A stretch of DNA of 34,721 bases from Pseudomonadota bacterium (GTDB lineage Bacteria; Pseudomonadota; Alphaproteobacteria; Rhizobiales; Devosiaceae): positions 1 to 34,721 of the forward strand of contig JAEZFJ010000195.1 of assembly GCA_023437755.1 (NCBI GenBank). Reading direction: 5' to 3'. Within the stretch, counting starts at the first letter, position 1; each line of letters opens with the position of its first letter. Made by a program: the position numbers and the translations under genes. The notes below the pieces were generated by a model, which saw only the letters and a program-made list of their open reading frames with translations, was not told the DNA's origin and searched no databases. This document shows, piece after piece, positions 1 through 8,069 of the stretch.

Positions 1-1400
1 CTGGTGAAGCGCGTCCAGGTCTTGGAGAGGAAGGCCGTCGTCTCGATCCACGCCACCTCCAGACCGTGGAACCCCATTTGCGCGGCAGCCACCGCTCCGA
101 ACCACATCTTGTGGACCGTGGTGACGAAGGCGTTCCGCGCCGCCAGCCAGACCTTCTCCAGCGAGGCGACGCCTTTCTGCCAGACGAGCTTGAGGGAGAG
201 CCACAGGATCTCTGCGGCGAGGGCAACGTCGCCGGCGGCGAGGGCATCCACGATCCCGCCCATCACGGTGGTGACCCGATCGCGCAGGCGATTGAACTGG
301 TCGCCCAGCCATGAGAGCGCTTGGCCGCCCGCGCCGGTGGAGACGAGCAGCGCGGTTCCCAGCCCCAACACCGCCGTGACTGCGATCCCAATGGGTGAGA
401 TGAGTGCGGCTACGGCTGCTCCGACCACTCCGATGGCCGTGGCCACCCCGGTAGCGATGGCAGCGAGCCCTCCGAAGACGGCACCGAGGCCAACGATGGC
501 AATACCTGCAACCACCAGCGCAGCACCCGCAGCAGCGACGGCCACCCCGATCTTGAACGCCGTCGCCACCAGCTGCTGGTTCTTCGCGATCCACTCACCC
601 GCCACCTCGGCCGCTCGTCCCAGCCACGCCACGACGGGCGAGACGACGGGGATCAGCGCGGTGCCGATGCTGACGGCGGCGTCTTTCACCTCGCCCTTGA
701 GGCGCTTCATCTGGTTGGCGAACGAACTGGCCGTCTTCACCGCGTCGCCGGTGGCGCCCTGGCGGCCCATCGTCCCCATGATCACATTGAGGCGGGCCAG
801 CGCCTTCTCCTGCTCGGTCACCTCGCCCCAGGTCTTTTGGATCCCCAACTTGAGCAGCTCCTGCTCGAGGGCGACCTGGCGGATGTTGACGCCGAAGCGG
901 TCGAGCACCTCGCCCGACCCCGAGAGCGCGCTGATGAAGCGGTCGATTGCCTCCTGGTCGCTCAGGTTGTGGAACGAGGCGAAGTCCAGCGCCAGCGACT
1001 GGAGCGATTGGGACATCTGCCGTGCCTGAGCAGGGTCGAAGCCAAGCCCGGCGAAAAACGACTGGAAGGTGGAGAGCGCGTCGAGGATCTCGTACTTGGA
1101 GCGGCCAACTGAGTCCGCCAGCGTCTGGGCAAACTGCTTGGCGGTGTCCGCCTGGTCGGCGAAGACCGCCTCGAAGCGGCTCAGCGTCTCCTGCGCGTCG
1201 GAGGCCGCCTTGATGGTGGGCACGGCAATGGCGCTCACCGCCGTGCCGGCGATGGCGGCCATGCGCAGGCCGATGCCGGTCACCGCAGAGCCGAAGGCCT
1301 GGAGGCGCTTCTGCGCACGACGCAGCCCGGCCGAGAGCTTGTCGCTCACGCCGAGCTCGACGAAGGCGCGGCCGGCGCGGATGCCTCGGGTGTTGGCCAT
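1..1400 (-). CDS. Phage tail tape measure protein (3' end cut by window edge)
   Basis: The minus-strand frame is open from an ATG at 1400 to the window edge, giving 466 visible residues. Tape measure proteins set tail length, act as a scaffold for tail-tube assembly and help DNA entry. Residues about 40-220 match the conserved tape measure core in style: a small-residue region, then KAASDAQETLSRF, YEILDALSTFQSFFAGLGF, SGSGEVLDRFG and Q-A-ALARLNVIMG. Residues about 281-358 form a long Ala/Gly/Val/Ile hydrophobic stretch typical of the membrane-active part. The gene follows the gp10-like gene by 3 bp, so it belongs to the tail operon. The remainder of the protein lies outside the window. Family assignment is from motif recognition only. 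Confidence 0.9.
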   Translation of the reverse strand, partial: MANTRGIRAGRAFVELGVSDKLSAGLRRAQKRLQAFGSAVTGIGLRMAAIAGTAVSAIAVPTIKAASDAQETLSRFEAVFADQADTAKQFAQTLADSVGRSKYEILDALSTFQSFFAGLGFDPAQARQMSQSLQSLALDFASFHNLSDQEAIDRFISALSGSGEVLDRFGVNIRQVALEQELLKLGIQKTWGEVTEQEKALARLNVIMGTMGRQGATGDAVKTASSFANQMKRLKGEVKDAAVSIGTALIPVVSPVVAWLGRAAEVAGEWIAKNQQLVATAFKIGVAVAAAGAALVVAGIAIVGLGAVFGGLAAIATGVATAIGVVGAAVAALISPIGIAVTAVLGLGTALLVSTGAGGQALSWLGDQFNRLRDRVTTVMGGIVDALAAGDVALAAEILWLSLKLVWQKGVASLEKVWLAARNAFVTTVHKMWFGAVAAAQMGFHGLEVAWIETTAFLSKTWTRFT

Positions 1401-1403
1401 CGC

Positions 1404-1841
1404 TTACGACCCCCTCACGCTGTTGCGCCAGAGGGCGGGAAGCTTGGGCCGCTCCTTCTCCAAGGCCGGGGCCATGAACGAGCGGGGAGCGATCTTCACG
1501 CGCTTCGGGATGAGGCGGGCTCCCTTGCGGCGGTAGATCGTGGTCGTGCCGCCGAACTCCAGGACATTGGGTGCCTCCGACTTGCGGAACCCCACCGGCC
1601 CGACCACCACCGACTCGTTTGCGGGGTCGTAGCCGAACAGGATCCACTTGCGCAGGCTCCCCTCGTGCGAGTACGGCGGGCTGCCCGCGGGGCTCGTCCC
1701 CTTGCGCTTGCGGATGCTCGTGCGGGCGGACTGGCGGACGAAGGCGCCAGCTTTCGAGAGCGACTGGCGGTTGGCCCGGTCGACGGCGCGCATCACCTTC
1801 GGGCGGTCGAAGAACATGTCCTTGATGCGAAGGTCGATCAT
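1404..1841 (-). CDS. HK97 gp10-like / minor tail component
   Basis: The product has 145 residues and starts at ATG 1841, MIDLRIKDMFFDRP. It is basic, with a central RKRKGTSPAGSPPYSHEG segment and a C-terminal PRSFMAPALEKERPKLP segment. This layout is common in HK97-gp10-type head-tail or minor tail proteins, where 'R.F..PALE' lies near the C-terminus. It sits between the tail assembly chaperone genes and the tape measure, a usual place for small tail proteins. It overlaps the stop of the upstream frame by 4 bp (1838-1841), which suggests translational coupling. The frame is open further upstream to 2123, but that part overlaps the chaperone coding region and looks non-coding. The structural role is inferred from position and weak motif similarity. 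Confidence 0.7.
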   Translation of the reverse strand: MIDLRIKDMFFDRPKVMRAVDRANRQSLSKAGAFVRQSARTSIRKRKGTSPAGSPPYSHEGSLRKWILFGYDPANESVVVGPVGFRKSEAPNVLEFGGTTTIYRRKGARLIPKRVKIAPRSFMAPALEKERPKLPALWRNSVRGS

Positions 1842-2065
1842 GACGTCTTGGTGGCCGTGGTGGTGGGGTCCGGCACCCGCTTCTCGATGAACACCTGCTT
1901 CAGGATGCCGACCCCGACCTTCGGGACTGGCTTGCTGACGGCGAATGGGTCGAAGTCGCCCGGGCGGAACGGGCGGGTCTTCTTCGGGTCCCGCTGGGTG
2001 TTGGCGATCAGCGCCATCACCGACGAGATCCGCCCCCACGCCTCCCGCTGGCGGGCGTCGGCCAT
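1838..2065 (-). CDS. Tail assembly chaperone, downstream (gpT-like) part
   Basis: From ATG 2065 this frame encodes 75 residues (MADARQREAWGRISS...). That ATG overlaps the upstream gene's stop as TGATG, with GGGAG about 9 nt before it, so coupled re-initiation is possible. However, the same frame continues upstream of the ATG with protein-like sequence, ERLIWQCAGIVGVD followed by STLTLRELLL. This resembles the start of the conserved 'GVDP..YTLREL..MA' domain that I know from phage tail genes. No ATG, GTG or suitable TTG lies ahead of that domain in this frame. It lies in the -1 frame relative to the 2065-2592 gene, so a lambda G/GT-type frameshift product is the better model. See the finding on this overlap. 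Confidence 0.6.
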   Translation of the reverse strand: MADARQREAWGRISSVMALIANTQRDPKKTRPFRPGDFDPFAVSKPVPKVGVGILKQVFIEKRVPDPTTTATKTS

Positions 2066-2592
2066 CAACAGGAGCTCCCGGAGGGTGAGGGTGCTTGGGT
2101 CGACTCCGACGATGCCGGCGCACTGCCAGATGAGCCGCTCGGCGTCTCGCGCTCCAGTTCTTCCAGTGCCTGCTCCGCCGCCTTCGCCAGCTCCCCGCTG
2201 TCGAGCTTGGCCTCGATCACGTCCCGGGCCCGGTCCATCACCTGCTTGGTCGTCTCCAGCACCCGCCCGAGGTTCTTGCGGTCCCTCGGGCTCGGGCAGA
2301 AAGACACCAGTTCCTCCAGCAAAGCGGCGGTGGCGTGTTCGATGGCGTCGCCGGCCATCGCACGCCCGAAGTCCTCGTCGGTGATGACGGGGTGGTGGGC
2401 GTCCGCCTGCGGCTTGCAGACGGCGTAGACCACGTCGCACAGAAGCACGGGGTCGCGGATGAGCTTCTCCACGAGCGTGCCCTCGACGATCTCCAGCAGG
2501 TTCACGTCCACGAGGCTGCGCACGCGCTTGATCGCCGCGACGTTGATCTCGACGGTCCAGGGGCGGCCGGTGTTGTCGGTGAAGGTCTTCAT
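2065..2592 (-). CDS. Tail assembly chaperone, upstream (gpG-like) protein
   Basis: The product has 175 residues from ATG 2592 (MKTFTDNTGRPWTVEINVAA). Its role is inferred: in siphophages a small acidic protein encoded between the major tail protein and the tape measure chaperones the tape measure and recruits tube subunits. Here it lies 3 bp downstream of the major tail gene. The first ~140 residues look globular, with helical segments such as LVDVNLLEIVEGTLVEKL and a PRDRKNLGRVLETTKQVMDRARDV region. The last ~30 residues are Ser/Pro/Ala-rich low complexity (TPSGSSGSAPASSES), as expected where the unshifted frame runs over the coding region of a frameshift partner. The fold and chaperone function are not proven by sequence alone. 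Confidence 0.7.
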   Translation of the reverse strand: MKTFTDNTGRPWTVEINVAAIKRVRSLVDVNLLEIVEGTLVEKLIRDPVLLCDVVYAVCKPQADAHHPVITDEDFGRAMAGDAIEHATAALLEELVSFCPSPRDRKNLGRVLETTKQVMDRARDVIEAKLDSGELAKAAEQALEELERETPSGSSGSAPASSESTQAPSPSGSSC

Positions 2593-2595
2593 GTG

Positions 2596-3027
2596 TTACT
2601 CAATCCACGTGGGCGCCGTTGCCGAGTAGGTGACCTTGGCCGAGACGCTGACGGTGATCGCTTCCTCAAGCGCCTCGTTGCGGCTGAAGTTGGTGATCAT
2701 GAAGTCCGCCTGCAGCCCTTCACCCGTCCCCGTCGCGTCGTCGAGCACCTGCAGCCCGATCACGCCGTTGGTGAGAAAGGCGTCCTTGATGGCCCCGAAC
2801 CCGGCGTCGCCGGTGTCCCAGACCATCTCCCACTCCACGGTGCCGTCCTTGACGGTGGCGACGGTGGCCCGCCAGCCGTTGTTGGCGCGGGTGGTCACGT
2901 CCGCCTCGCCGGCCTCGAGCGAGAGCGTGACGTCCTTCGTGTTGGTCAGCTCCAGCCACGAGCCGGCGCCGTCCTGGCCGCCGACCTTGTAGTAGAGCTT
3001 CGCGTCCATCCCGAGCTTCGTGGGCAT
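2596..3027 (-). CDS. Major tail tube protein
   Basis: The product has 143 residues from ATG 3027 (MPTKLGMDAKLYYK). The sequence pattern is that of phage tail tube proteins: an N-terminal target such as LYYKVGG, 'ELTNTKDVTLSLEAGEADVTTR', 'W.A.....KDGTVEWEMVWD', and a C-terminal beta-rich part (ITNFSRNEALEEAITVSVSAK). The alternating hydrophobic pattern fits the tube beta-barrel. It lies between the tail terminator-like gene and the chaperone pair, the expected position for the tube gene. The open frame extends to 3519, but the upstream part is antiparallel to another gene frame and is low-complexity, so the internal ATG is preferred. Confidence 0.85.
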   Translation of the reverse strand: MPTKLGMDAKLYYKVGGQDGAGSWLELTNTKDVTLSLEAGEADVTTRANNGWRATVATVKDGTVEWEMVWDTGDAGFGAIKDAFLTNGVIGLQVLDDATGTGEGLQADFMITNFSRNEALEEAITVSVSAKVTYSATAPTWIE

Positions 3028-3071
3028 GTTGGTGTCTCCGTTGGAGGCGAGGCGAGCCTGCGGCGGCGGCG

Positions 3072-3506
3072 CTATCGCAGCACCCGGTAGGTGGCGGTGA
3101 GGAGGCTGGTGAACTGGCGGTGCTGCTCGAGGTGCTCGGCGGCGATGACGGGCTCGTGGGCGAGGCCGACCCATACCGCCTCGGGCATGGTGGCGAGCCG
3201 CTCGAAGCGCAGGTGGTCGGCGATCTCCTCGACGAGGTCGAGCAGCGCGTCGACCTGCGCCTTCTCGTCGCCGTCGGCGATCAGCCGCTTCTGGATGCCG
3301 ATGTCGATGAGCGCGTCGTACTGGCTCTGGCGGCGGGAGCTGCCGGAGATCGAGAGGGATCTTGGCACCACCGAGACGCGCAGGGTCTCGAGGTCCGCCA
3401 GATCGAACTGCGGCTGGTAGTGGCGCTCGGCGGTGAACGCCTGGCTGAACGAGCCAGCGTTGAGCCGGTCGGTCACGGCGTCGGCGATGGAGGTGATGGT
3501 GCTCAT
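3072..3506 (-). CDS. Putative tail terminator / minor tail protein
   Basis: The product has 144 residues from ATG 3506 (MSTITSIADAVTDRLNAG). It contains 'DLADLETLRVSVVPRS' and a helical C-terminal half (VDALLDLVEEIADHLRF). Small proteins of this size directly before the major tail protein usually cap the tail tube or join it to the head. The 4-bp ATGA overlap with the upstream gene (3503-3506) suggests coupled translation. I do not recognise the family from sequence; the role is assigned from position in the head-to-tail gene order. Confidence 0.65.
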   Translation of the reverse strand: MSTITSIADAVTDRLNAGSFSQAFTAERHYQPQFDLADLETLRVSVVPRSLSISGSSRRQSQYDALIDIGIQKRLIADGDEKAQVDALLDLVEEIADHLRFERLATMPEAVWVGLAHEPVIAAEHLEQHRQFTSLLTATYRVLR

Positions 3507-3895
3507 GTAGTGGGCTCACTCCCGATGTGTTTCGTGTGGACGCGGAGGGTTCGGCGGTATGGGTCGCTGAAGCGGAACGGCGGCTCGCCTCCGGGTGCCA
3601 TCACCTCGTAGATCTGAATGTCATCGCCATCGGGATCGCGGATGCGGTCGCCGGCCTTGGGCAGGACCTCTACATCCGCCAGCACGAGTGCCGTGCGGAG
3701 GATCAGGAAGTCGCGCGACTCGATGCGGTGGACGATGCCCACGCCTTCGTTGTCCACCTGCTCGAAGACGGTGCGGCCGACCGTGGCAGCCACCTCGACC
3801 GCATCCACACCCCGGCGGTACTCGACCGTCCGCGACAGATGTGCGGTGCGCTTCGCTTCGAGCCAGGCGGAGGCTGTATTGAGGAGGTCGGGCAT
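3503..3895 (-). CDS. Putative head-tail joining protein
   Basis: The product has 130 residues from ATG 3895 (MPDLLNTASAWLEAKRTAHL). The N-terminal helix is followed by beta-rich sequence ending in 'PPFRFSDPYRRTLRVHTKHIG'. The spacing 'KAGDRIRDPDGDDIQIYEV' resembles head-completion or head-tail connector proteins that coat the portal neck. It sits between the DUF2190 protein and the tail terminator-like gene and overlaps the latter by 4 bp. The longer open frame (to 4096) has a Pro/Thr-rich N-terminus overlapping the DUF2190 gene and is judged spurious. No strong Shine-Dalgarno precedes ATG 3895, so coupling to upstream translation is likely. The function is inferred. Confidence 0.65.
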   Translation of the reverse strand: MPDLLNTASAWLEAKRTAHLSRTVEYRRGVDAVEVAATVGRTVFEQVDNEGVGIVHRIESRDFLILRTALVLADVEVLPKAGDRIRDPDGDDIQIYEVMAPGGEPPFRFSDPYRRTLRVHTKHIGSEPTT

Positions 3896-3908
3896 CTGTG
3901 GGGGGTGG

Positions 3909-4388
3909 TTACTGGCTGAGGCGCACGCGCACCGTGGCGTCGTCATCGGTGGCGGCGAGGACCGTTTTGCCGGCGAGCTTGTTGGCCCCGGCGTTGGTGT
4001 CCGTGGTGGCCACGGAGTTGGTGGCGTCCCAGTAGACGGTGGCGCCGGCGTCGATCGCCGTGCCCACGCCCGTGGTCTTGGGGAAGTCGAAGACACCGAC
4101 GACCGCCAGCGCCCCGAGCACGTTCGCCTCGATGTCGCGCTTGGCGACGCCGACGAGGTCCTCCTGGACGATCACGTCGCCCGCCGTCACGGCCGAAGCC
4201 GGGGTGTAGTCGATGCTGTCGCCGTCGTGGATGAATCGCGTTGTCATGTGGGTGGTTCCTTCTTGTGCTTCGCCGGGTGGCGGTTCGTCGGGTGGTGGGT
4301 CGGGCGTGTCGTCTTCCGGGTCGACGCCCGACTGCGTCGGGTCGAGCGTCTGCCCCCCGGTCGAGGTGCCGGGGTCGGTCAGTGGCAT
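3909..4388 (-). CDS. DUF2190 family capsid-associated protein
   Basis: From residue 48 onward (MTTRFIHDGDSIDYTPAS) the product matches the DUF2190 pattern: 'AGDVIVQEDLVGVAKRDI', 'GVFDFPKTTGVGTAIDAGATVYWDAT', 'LAGKTVLAA' and 'ATVRVRL'. DUF2190 proteins are encoded next to the capsid gene and are thought to decorate or stabilise the head. Two starts are plausible. ATG 4388 overlaps the capsid stop as TGATG, with GGGAG about 9 nt before it. ATG 4247 has AAGGA about 9 nt before it and gives 112 residues, the usual family length. The longer form adds a Pro/Asp-rich leader (DPPPDEPPPGEAQEG). The longer form is given here; the shorter could also be made. Confidence 0.8.
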   Translation of the reverse strand: MPLTDPGTSTGGQTLDPTQSGVDPEDDTPDPPPDEPPPGEAQEGTTHMTTRFIHDGDSIDYTPASAVTAGDVIVQEDLVGVAKRDIEANVLGALAVVGVFDFPKTTGVGTAIDAGATVYWDATNSVATTDTNAGANKLAGKTVLAATDDDATVRVRLSQ

Positions 4389-6328
4389 CAGGCTTCTCCC
4401 TTGAGCTTCACGCCGCCCCTGTAGTCCTGCAGGGCCACGCCGAAGTCGAAGTAGCCGCGGAACTGGATGCCCAGCACGTTGAAGTCCGCGTCCGCCCGCT
4501 CGACCGTGGGCGTCTGCACGCCGTTCAGGAACGCGACCTCAATGACCGGCAGGTCCTGCGGGCTGGCTAGCAGGTACCACGCCTTGGCGGAGTTGCCGGT
4601 GAGCGTGCTGTTGGAGAGGTAGGCCGAGTACACGACGCTGAACTTGCCCGCGTGCGGGTTGTTCGTCGGGTACTTCGTGCTGGCCGTGGTGTCCCGCACC
4701 TCCGTCGCGTTCATGTACTGGCTGGCCTTAACGCTCAGCGCCGGCGGCACGAGCAGCACCCGCGGCGCGATCGCCAGCGGGCTGCCCTCGGCGTCCTTCT
4801 GCTCGAGGAACATCAGCTCCGCCTCGGTCAGCCCGTCGAGGCTGAGAGCGGTGTCCGCGCCGGCCTTGTAGTTGCTGCGGGCGACGGTGAAGAAGGCTGC
4901 GTTGTCGAGGAACGTGCCCCAGAACACCTTGTTGAGCTTGAGCGCCCCGCCCCGGCCGATGCGCTGGGGCAGGCTCGTCAGCGCGCCCAGGTCGTCGTTG
5001 ATCAGGTCCTGGCGGGTGACGCTGAACATCTTCCCGTAGGTGCGGGCCTGGTTGCCGAAGCTCTCCTCGTCGATCTGCCCGTGCTTGAGCTCCCCGTCGG
5101 GCCCGACCTCGTCGTACTCGAAGGCGCCGGTCATCCGGTAGCTCGTGACGGCCTTGAAGTCGCGGACGCTGCGGGTGGCGGCGATGCTCTGCCACGCGGT
5201 CTCGACGGAGTTGAAGCCGGCCAGAAGGAACTTGTTGGCGACGTTGGAGAGGATGCCGGGGAGCCGGGCGGTGCTGAATGCGGCCTGCATGACGCCGTCG
5301 CGGTCGTCGGAGAAGTCGCGCAGGTGCGAGCCGTTGGCCCAGGCGGACTCCATCAGCAGGCGCTGGAGGCCGAGGCGCCCCCGGAAGCGGCGGTGGGCGG
5401 CCTCGAGGACCTTGGCATCGAACGCCTGCTCCACGCCGGGGAGGCTGCCGGCGGTGCAGGCGGCGGCCAGCAGGACATCATCCGTCACGCTGTTGTCGGG
5501 GATGATGGCGGCAGGCGCCTGGGGGCGGTCGGCCCGCAGGACCTCCAGCTCGGTGCGCGTCTGGTCCCAGCCCTCCTCGACCGCCTTGGCGGCGATCTCA
5601 GAGTGCTTGGTGCCGCAGAGCTTCTGGATGGAGGCGATCCGCTTCATCTCCGCGGCGGTGGACGCACGGAGATCCAGTGCGGGATCCGGGGGAGCGGCGG
5701 CCTGAACGGGCGCGGGGGCGGTCTCTTCGGGAGTGGCGGTGTCGGGCATGGCTTGTACCTGCGAGGCGGCGATGGCGGCGGAGGTGTTGTCGTCGGCGCC
5801 CAGCGCCACGAAGCTGACCTCGCCGAGGATGGACTTGCGGGCGACGTTGAGCGGGCCGTTGAAGACCTGGCCATTGGCCTGGGCGCTCTTCCCCTCCGGC
5901 ACCCACTCGACCTCGACCGCCCGGGCCCCCAGGGATGCCTGCCAAGGGAAGCCGGCGGCGGCGTCGGCTTGGACCTCTTGAGCCGCGCGGCCCGAGGCAC
6001 TGATCACGCCGGCCACCGAGAGTTGGCTGGGCGTGATGTTGACGGCGTCGATGTGGCCGACGCGCTGGGTGCGGTCGTGCTCGAGGAAGACCTTGGGCTT
6101 GGCCGAACTCTGCAGCCCGGCGAGGTCGATCACGACCGGGTAGCGCCAGCCGGCCAGCTGCATCGCGCCGCCGGTGTAGGCGGTCATCTCGAAGCGGCGG
6201 GGATTGGGCGCAGCGCCCTCTGAGGCGGCAGCATCCAGCCACTTCAGGTCCGAAGCAGTGGCGACCATCTGCAGGTCGCGGGGCGCATCGGGCGCAGCAT
6301 TACTCTTCGACGGCGGCGTGCTCGGCAT
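4388..6328 (-). CDS. Prohead protease-major capsid protein fusion
   Basis: The product has 646 residues from ATG 6328, preceded by AGGAGG with a 6-nt spacer. Residues about 45-190 form a prohead maturation protease: 'FEMTAYTGGAMQLAGWRYPVV', 'FLEHDRTQRVGHID' with candidate catalytic His84, 'FPWQASLGARAVEVEWV' with candidate Ser132, and 'ILGEVSFVALGADDNTSA'. Residues about 190-290 are a Pro/Ala linker and charged helical part resembling a scaffolding or delta region. Residues about 290-646 are the capsid subunit (SYRMTGAFEYDEVGPDGELKHG, FSVTRQDLINDDL, FLNGVQTPTVERADADFNVLGIQFRGYFDFG). The fusion suggests self-cleavage during head assembly. It overlaps the portal gene end by 29 bp. The upstream in-frame codons to 6409 lack a better start. 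Confidence 0.88.
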   Translation of the reverse strand: MPSTPPSKSNAAPDAPRDLQMVATASDLKWLDAAASEGAAPNPRRFEMTAYTGGAMQLAGWRYPVVIDLAGLQSSAKPKVFLEHDRTQRVGHIDAVNITPSQLSVAGVISASGRAAQEVQADAAAGFPWQASLGARAVEVEWVPEGKSAQANGQVFNGPLNVARKSILGEVSFVALGADDNTSAAIAASQVQAMPDTATPEETAPAPVQAAAPPDPALDLRASTAAEMKRIASIQKLCGTKHSEIAAKAVEEGWDQTRTELEVLRADRPQAPAAIIPDNSVTDDVLLAAACTAGSLPGVEQAFDAKVLEAAHRRFRGRLGLQRLLMESAWANGSHLRDFSDDRDGVMQAAFSTARLPGILSNVANKFLLAGFNSVETAWQSIAATRSVRDFKAVTSYRMTGAFEYDEVGPDGELKHGQIDEESFGNQARTYGKMFSVTRQDLINDDLGALTSLPQRIGRGGALKLNKVFWGTFLDNAAFFTVARSNYKAGADTALSLDGLTEAELMFLEQKDAEGSPLAIAPRVLLVPPALSVKASQYMNATEVRDTTASTKYPTNNPHAGKFSVVYSAYLSNSTLTGNSAKAWYLLASPQDLPVIEVAFLNGVQTPTVERADADFNVLGIQFRGYFDFGVALQDYRGGVKLKGEA

Positions 6329-7820
6329 CCGCGTCCTCCTCGTCTGTGTTGTCGCTGGTGGGTTGAACAGACGCGGCCCCGCCGGTGCTGGCGGTGGTGG
6401 GGAGGCCAAGCTCCTGCATCAGCTGGAGCTCCTTGGACCGCTGGCGCAGCTCCGCCTCCCAGTCGCGCCCGTGGCGGGCGAACTCGTAGGCGAGCGTGGT
6501 CGTGTGGTTCTGGAGCCGGGTCGCCTGGGCGTTGGCTTCCTTCGCCGGGTCGACGTGCTCCTGCCCGTCCCAGAACCAGTGGTGCGGGAAGGTCGCAGTC
6601 GTGGATCTCAGCGACTGCGGGAGCAGGCCCTCGATCAGGACCGCCTCGTCCAGCCACGCCGCCAACAGGCGATCGAGCACGACCGCCTCCAGGTGCGCCT
6701 GATCGACGCGCAGGCTCTTGAAGTAGGTCTGGTGGTCCAGCCGCCCCGAGGCGTAGTTGTAGCCCGAGCTGTTGCCGGCCGCGACGTTGAACGGCATGTT
6801 CAGGCACCGGCTGATCTCGTTGAGGATCTCGTGCTTGAACTCGCCGTAGGTGGTCGTCGGCTGCTCGGCCGCCACCTGCCCCAACTTCCAGCCGCCCGGG
6901 AGCACGGTGGCCATCCGCTTCTCCAGGTCCACCAGGTCCATCGGCTCCACCGACTCGGCCTCGCCGTTGGCCGGGGCGTCGGTGTAGAGCACGGCGGCGA
7001 AGTCGGCGGCCGTCTCGGCGGCGGCGATCACGGCGAGCGTGTAGCGCCGCAGCTGGGCGAACAGCGGCAGCGCGGGGGTGATATCGGGGATGCCGCGCGA
7101 CTGGCCGGGGCGGTCGACGCGGAAGTAGTGGATGACGGCGCTGGCAGGCAGGCGGTCGTAGTCCCCACCACCGCCGAACCCGGCCCAGCCGAAGGTGCTG
7201 TCGCCGGGGTGCTGGCGAAGGACGTGGTACTCGACCGGGTTGCCGAAGCGGTCGAACAGGATGCCGTCCACTTGCTGCGGCTCCGCCAGGTTCATCAGGG
7301 GCGTCGTGACCTGGTCCGCCTCGATGACCTTCAGGTCGAGCTTGATGGGCGTGGGGAGCTCCGGGTTGCTGGTCAGCACGCCGAACCCCTCGCCGCTGTC
7401 GGCGCGGGACATGCGGAGCGTGCGCAGCTTCTCGGGCAGGCGGATGGCGGCCGACCACTCGGCGAAGGCGGCCTCGACGCGGCGGTTGGCCTCGGCGTCG
7501 CCGGTGAGCATCTGCAGCCGCGGACCGGTGCCGACGGTGTCGTTGGCGAGGGTGAGGACGATGCCGCGGGCGTAGCTGTTGTTGGCCACCTCGTAGCGGG
7601 CCCGGTTCCGCAGAGTGCGGCGGACCTCGGCGCTCATCGCCCCATTGGCGGAGAGGCCGTCGGCGTTGGCCCAGTGGCGACGGTTGTCGTCGGTGGTCGC
7701 GGCAGAGTCGAAGCGGGCCTGGAGGCTGTTCTCCACACGCGCACGCACGACCCGCGCCGCCGGCCGGGGAGCGGTCGGTGCGCGGGAGGGGGAGGCGAGT
7801 TGCTTCAGCCACGTGAGCAT
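6300..7820 (-). CDS. Phage portal protein, lambda gpB type
   Basis: The product has 506 residues from ATG 7820 (MLTWLKQLASPSRAP). Portal proteins form the dodecameric ring at one capsid vertex through which DNA is packaged and ejected. Family signs are 'YARGIVLTLANDTVGTGPRLQM', 'FGVLTSNPELPTPIKLDLKVIEADQV', 'FDRFGNPVEYHVLRQHPGD', 'AVIHYFRVDRPGQSRGIPDITPAL' and 'FKHEILNEISRCLNMPFNVAAGNSSGYNYASGRLDHQ', all typical of lambda-type portals. The C-terminus is acidic (DNTDEEDADAEHAAVEE). It lies 3 bp after the gpW-like gene and overlaps the protease-capsid start, so the head genes form a tight operon. Confidence 0.92.
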   Translation of the reverse strand: MLTWLKQLASPSRAPTAPRPAARVVRARVENSLQARFDSAATTDDNRRHWANADGLSANGAMSAEVRRTLRNRARYEVANNSYARGIVLTLANDTVGTGPRLQMLTGDAEANRRVEAAFAEWSAAIRLPEKLRTLRMSRADSGEGFGVLTSNPELPTPIKLDLKVIEADQVTTPLMNLAEPQQVDGILFDRFGNPVEYHVLRQHPGDSTFGWAGFGGGGDYDRLPASAVIHYFRVDRPGQSRGIPDITPALPLFAQLRRYTLAVIAAAETAADFAAVLYTDAPANGEAESVEPMDLVDLEKRMATVLPGGWKLGQVAAEQPTTTYGEFKHEILNEISRCLNMPFNVAAGNSSGYNYASGRLDHQTYFKSLRVDQAHLEAVVLDRLLAAWLDEAVLIEGLLPQSLRSTTATFPHHWFWDGQEHVDPAKEANAQATRLQNHTTTLAYEFARHGRDWEAELRQRSKELQLMQELGLPTTASTGGAASVQPTSDNTDEEDADAEHAAVEE

Positions 7821-7823
7821 GGG

Positions 7824-8030
7824 TCAGTCGGCCCCCGGTGGCGTGAGCTTCTTGAAGCGGATGCCCAGGCCCTTCGAGGCGGTCGCCTTCTTGCTGGCGA
7901 GGTAGCGGTCGGCGGCGATCTGGTCGGGCAGCGAGTGCTGCTCCATCTCGGCGCTGTCGCCCTTGGCCCGCTTGGGGCCGGCGGCGTTCTCGGTGATGGC
8001 TTGTTCGAGCGGCGTGGACGAGTCGGACAT
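7824..8030 (-). CDS. Small head-completion (gpW-like) protein
   Basis: The product has 68 residues (MSDSSTPLEQAITENAAGP). It is positioned between the large terminase and portal genes, exactly where lambda encodes gpW, the small protein that completes the head before tail joining. The sequence has a helical 'DQIAADRYLASKKA' segment and a basic 'GIRFKKLTPPG' tail, the layout I know from small proteins at this locus. Similarity to gpW itself is not strong enough to be sure. A candidate phage promoter motif (8070-8101) lies 40 bp upstream of its ATG, so it is probably the first gene of the head transcript. Confidence 0.65.
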   Translation of the reverse strand: MSDSSTPLEQAITENAAGPKRAKGDSAEMEQHSLPDQIAADRYLASKKATASKGLGIRFKKLTPPGAD

Positions 8031-8069
8031 GGGAGCGCTCCGAGGGCCGCGGGATGCGGAGTCCTCTCT

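Noticed and set aside
595..1647. 350-residue minus-strand open frame
   Set aside because: Same-strand shadow of the tape measure and gp10-like genes; Arg/Gly/Pro-rich with no recognisable motif.
4652..6223. 523-residue plus-strand open frame
   Set aside because: Antisense to the protease-capsid gene, with low-complexity Gly/Val/Glu content and no domain signs.
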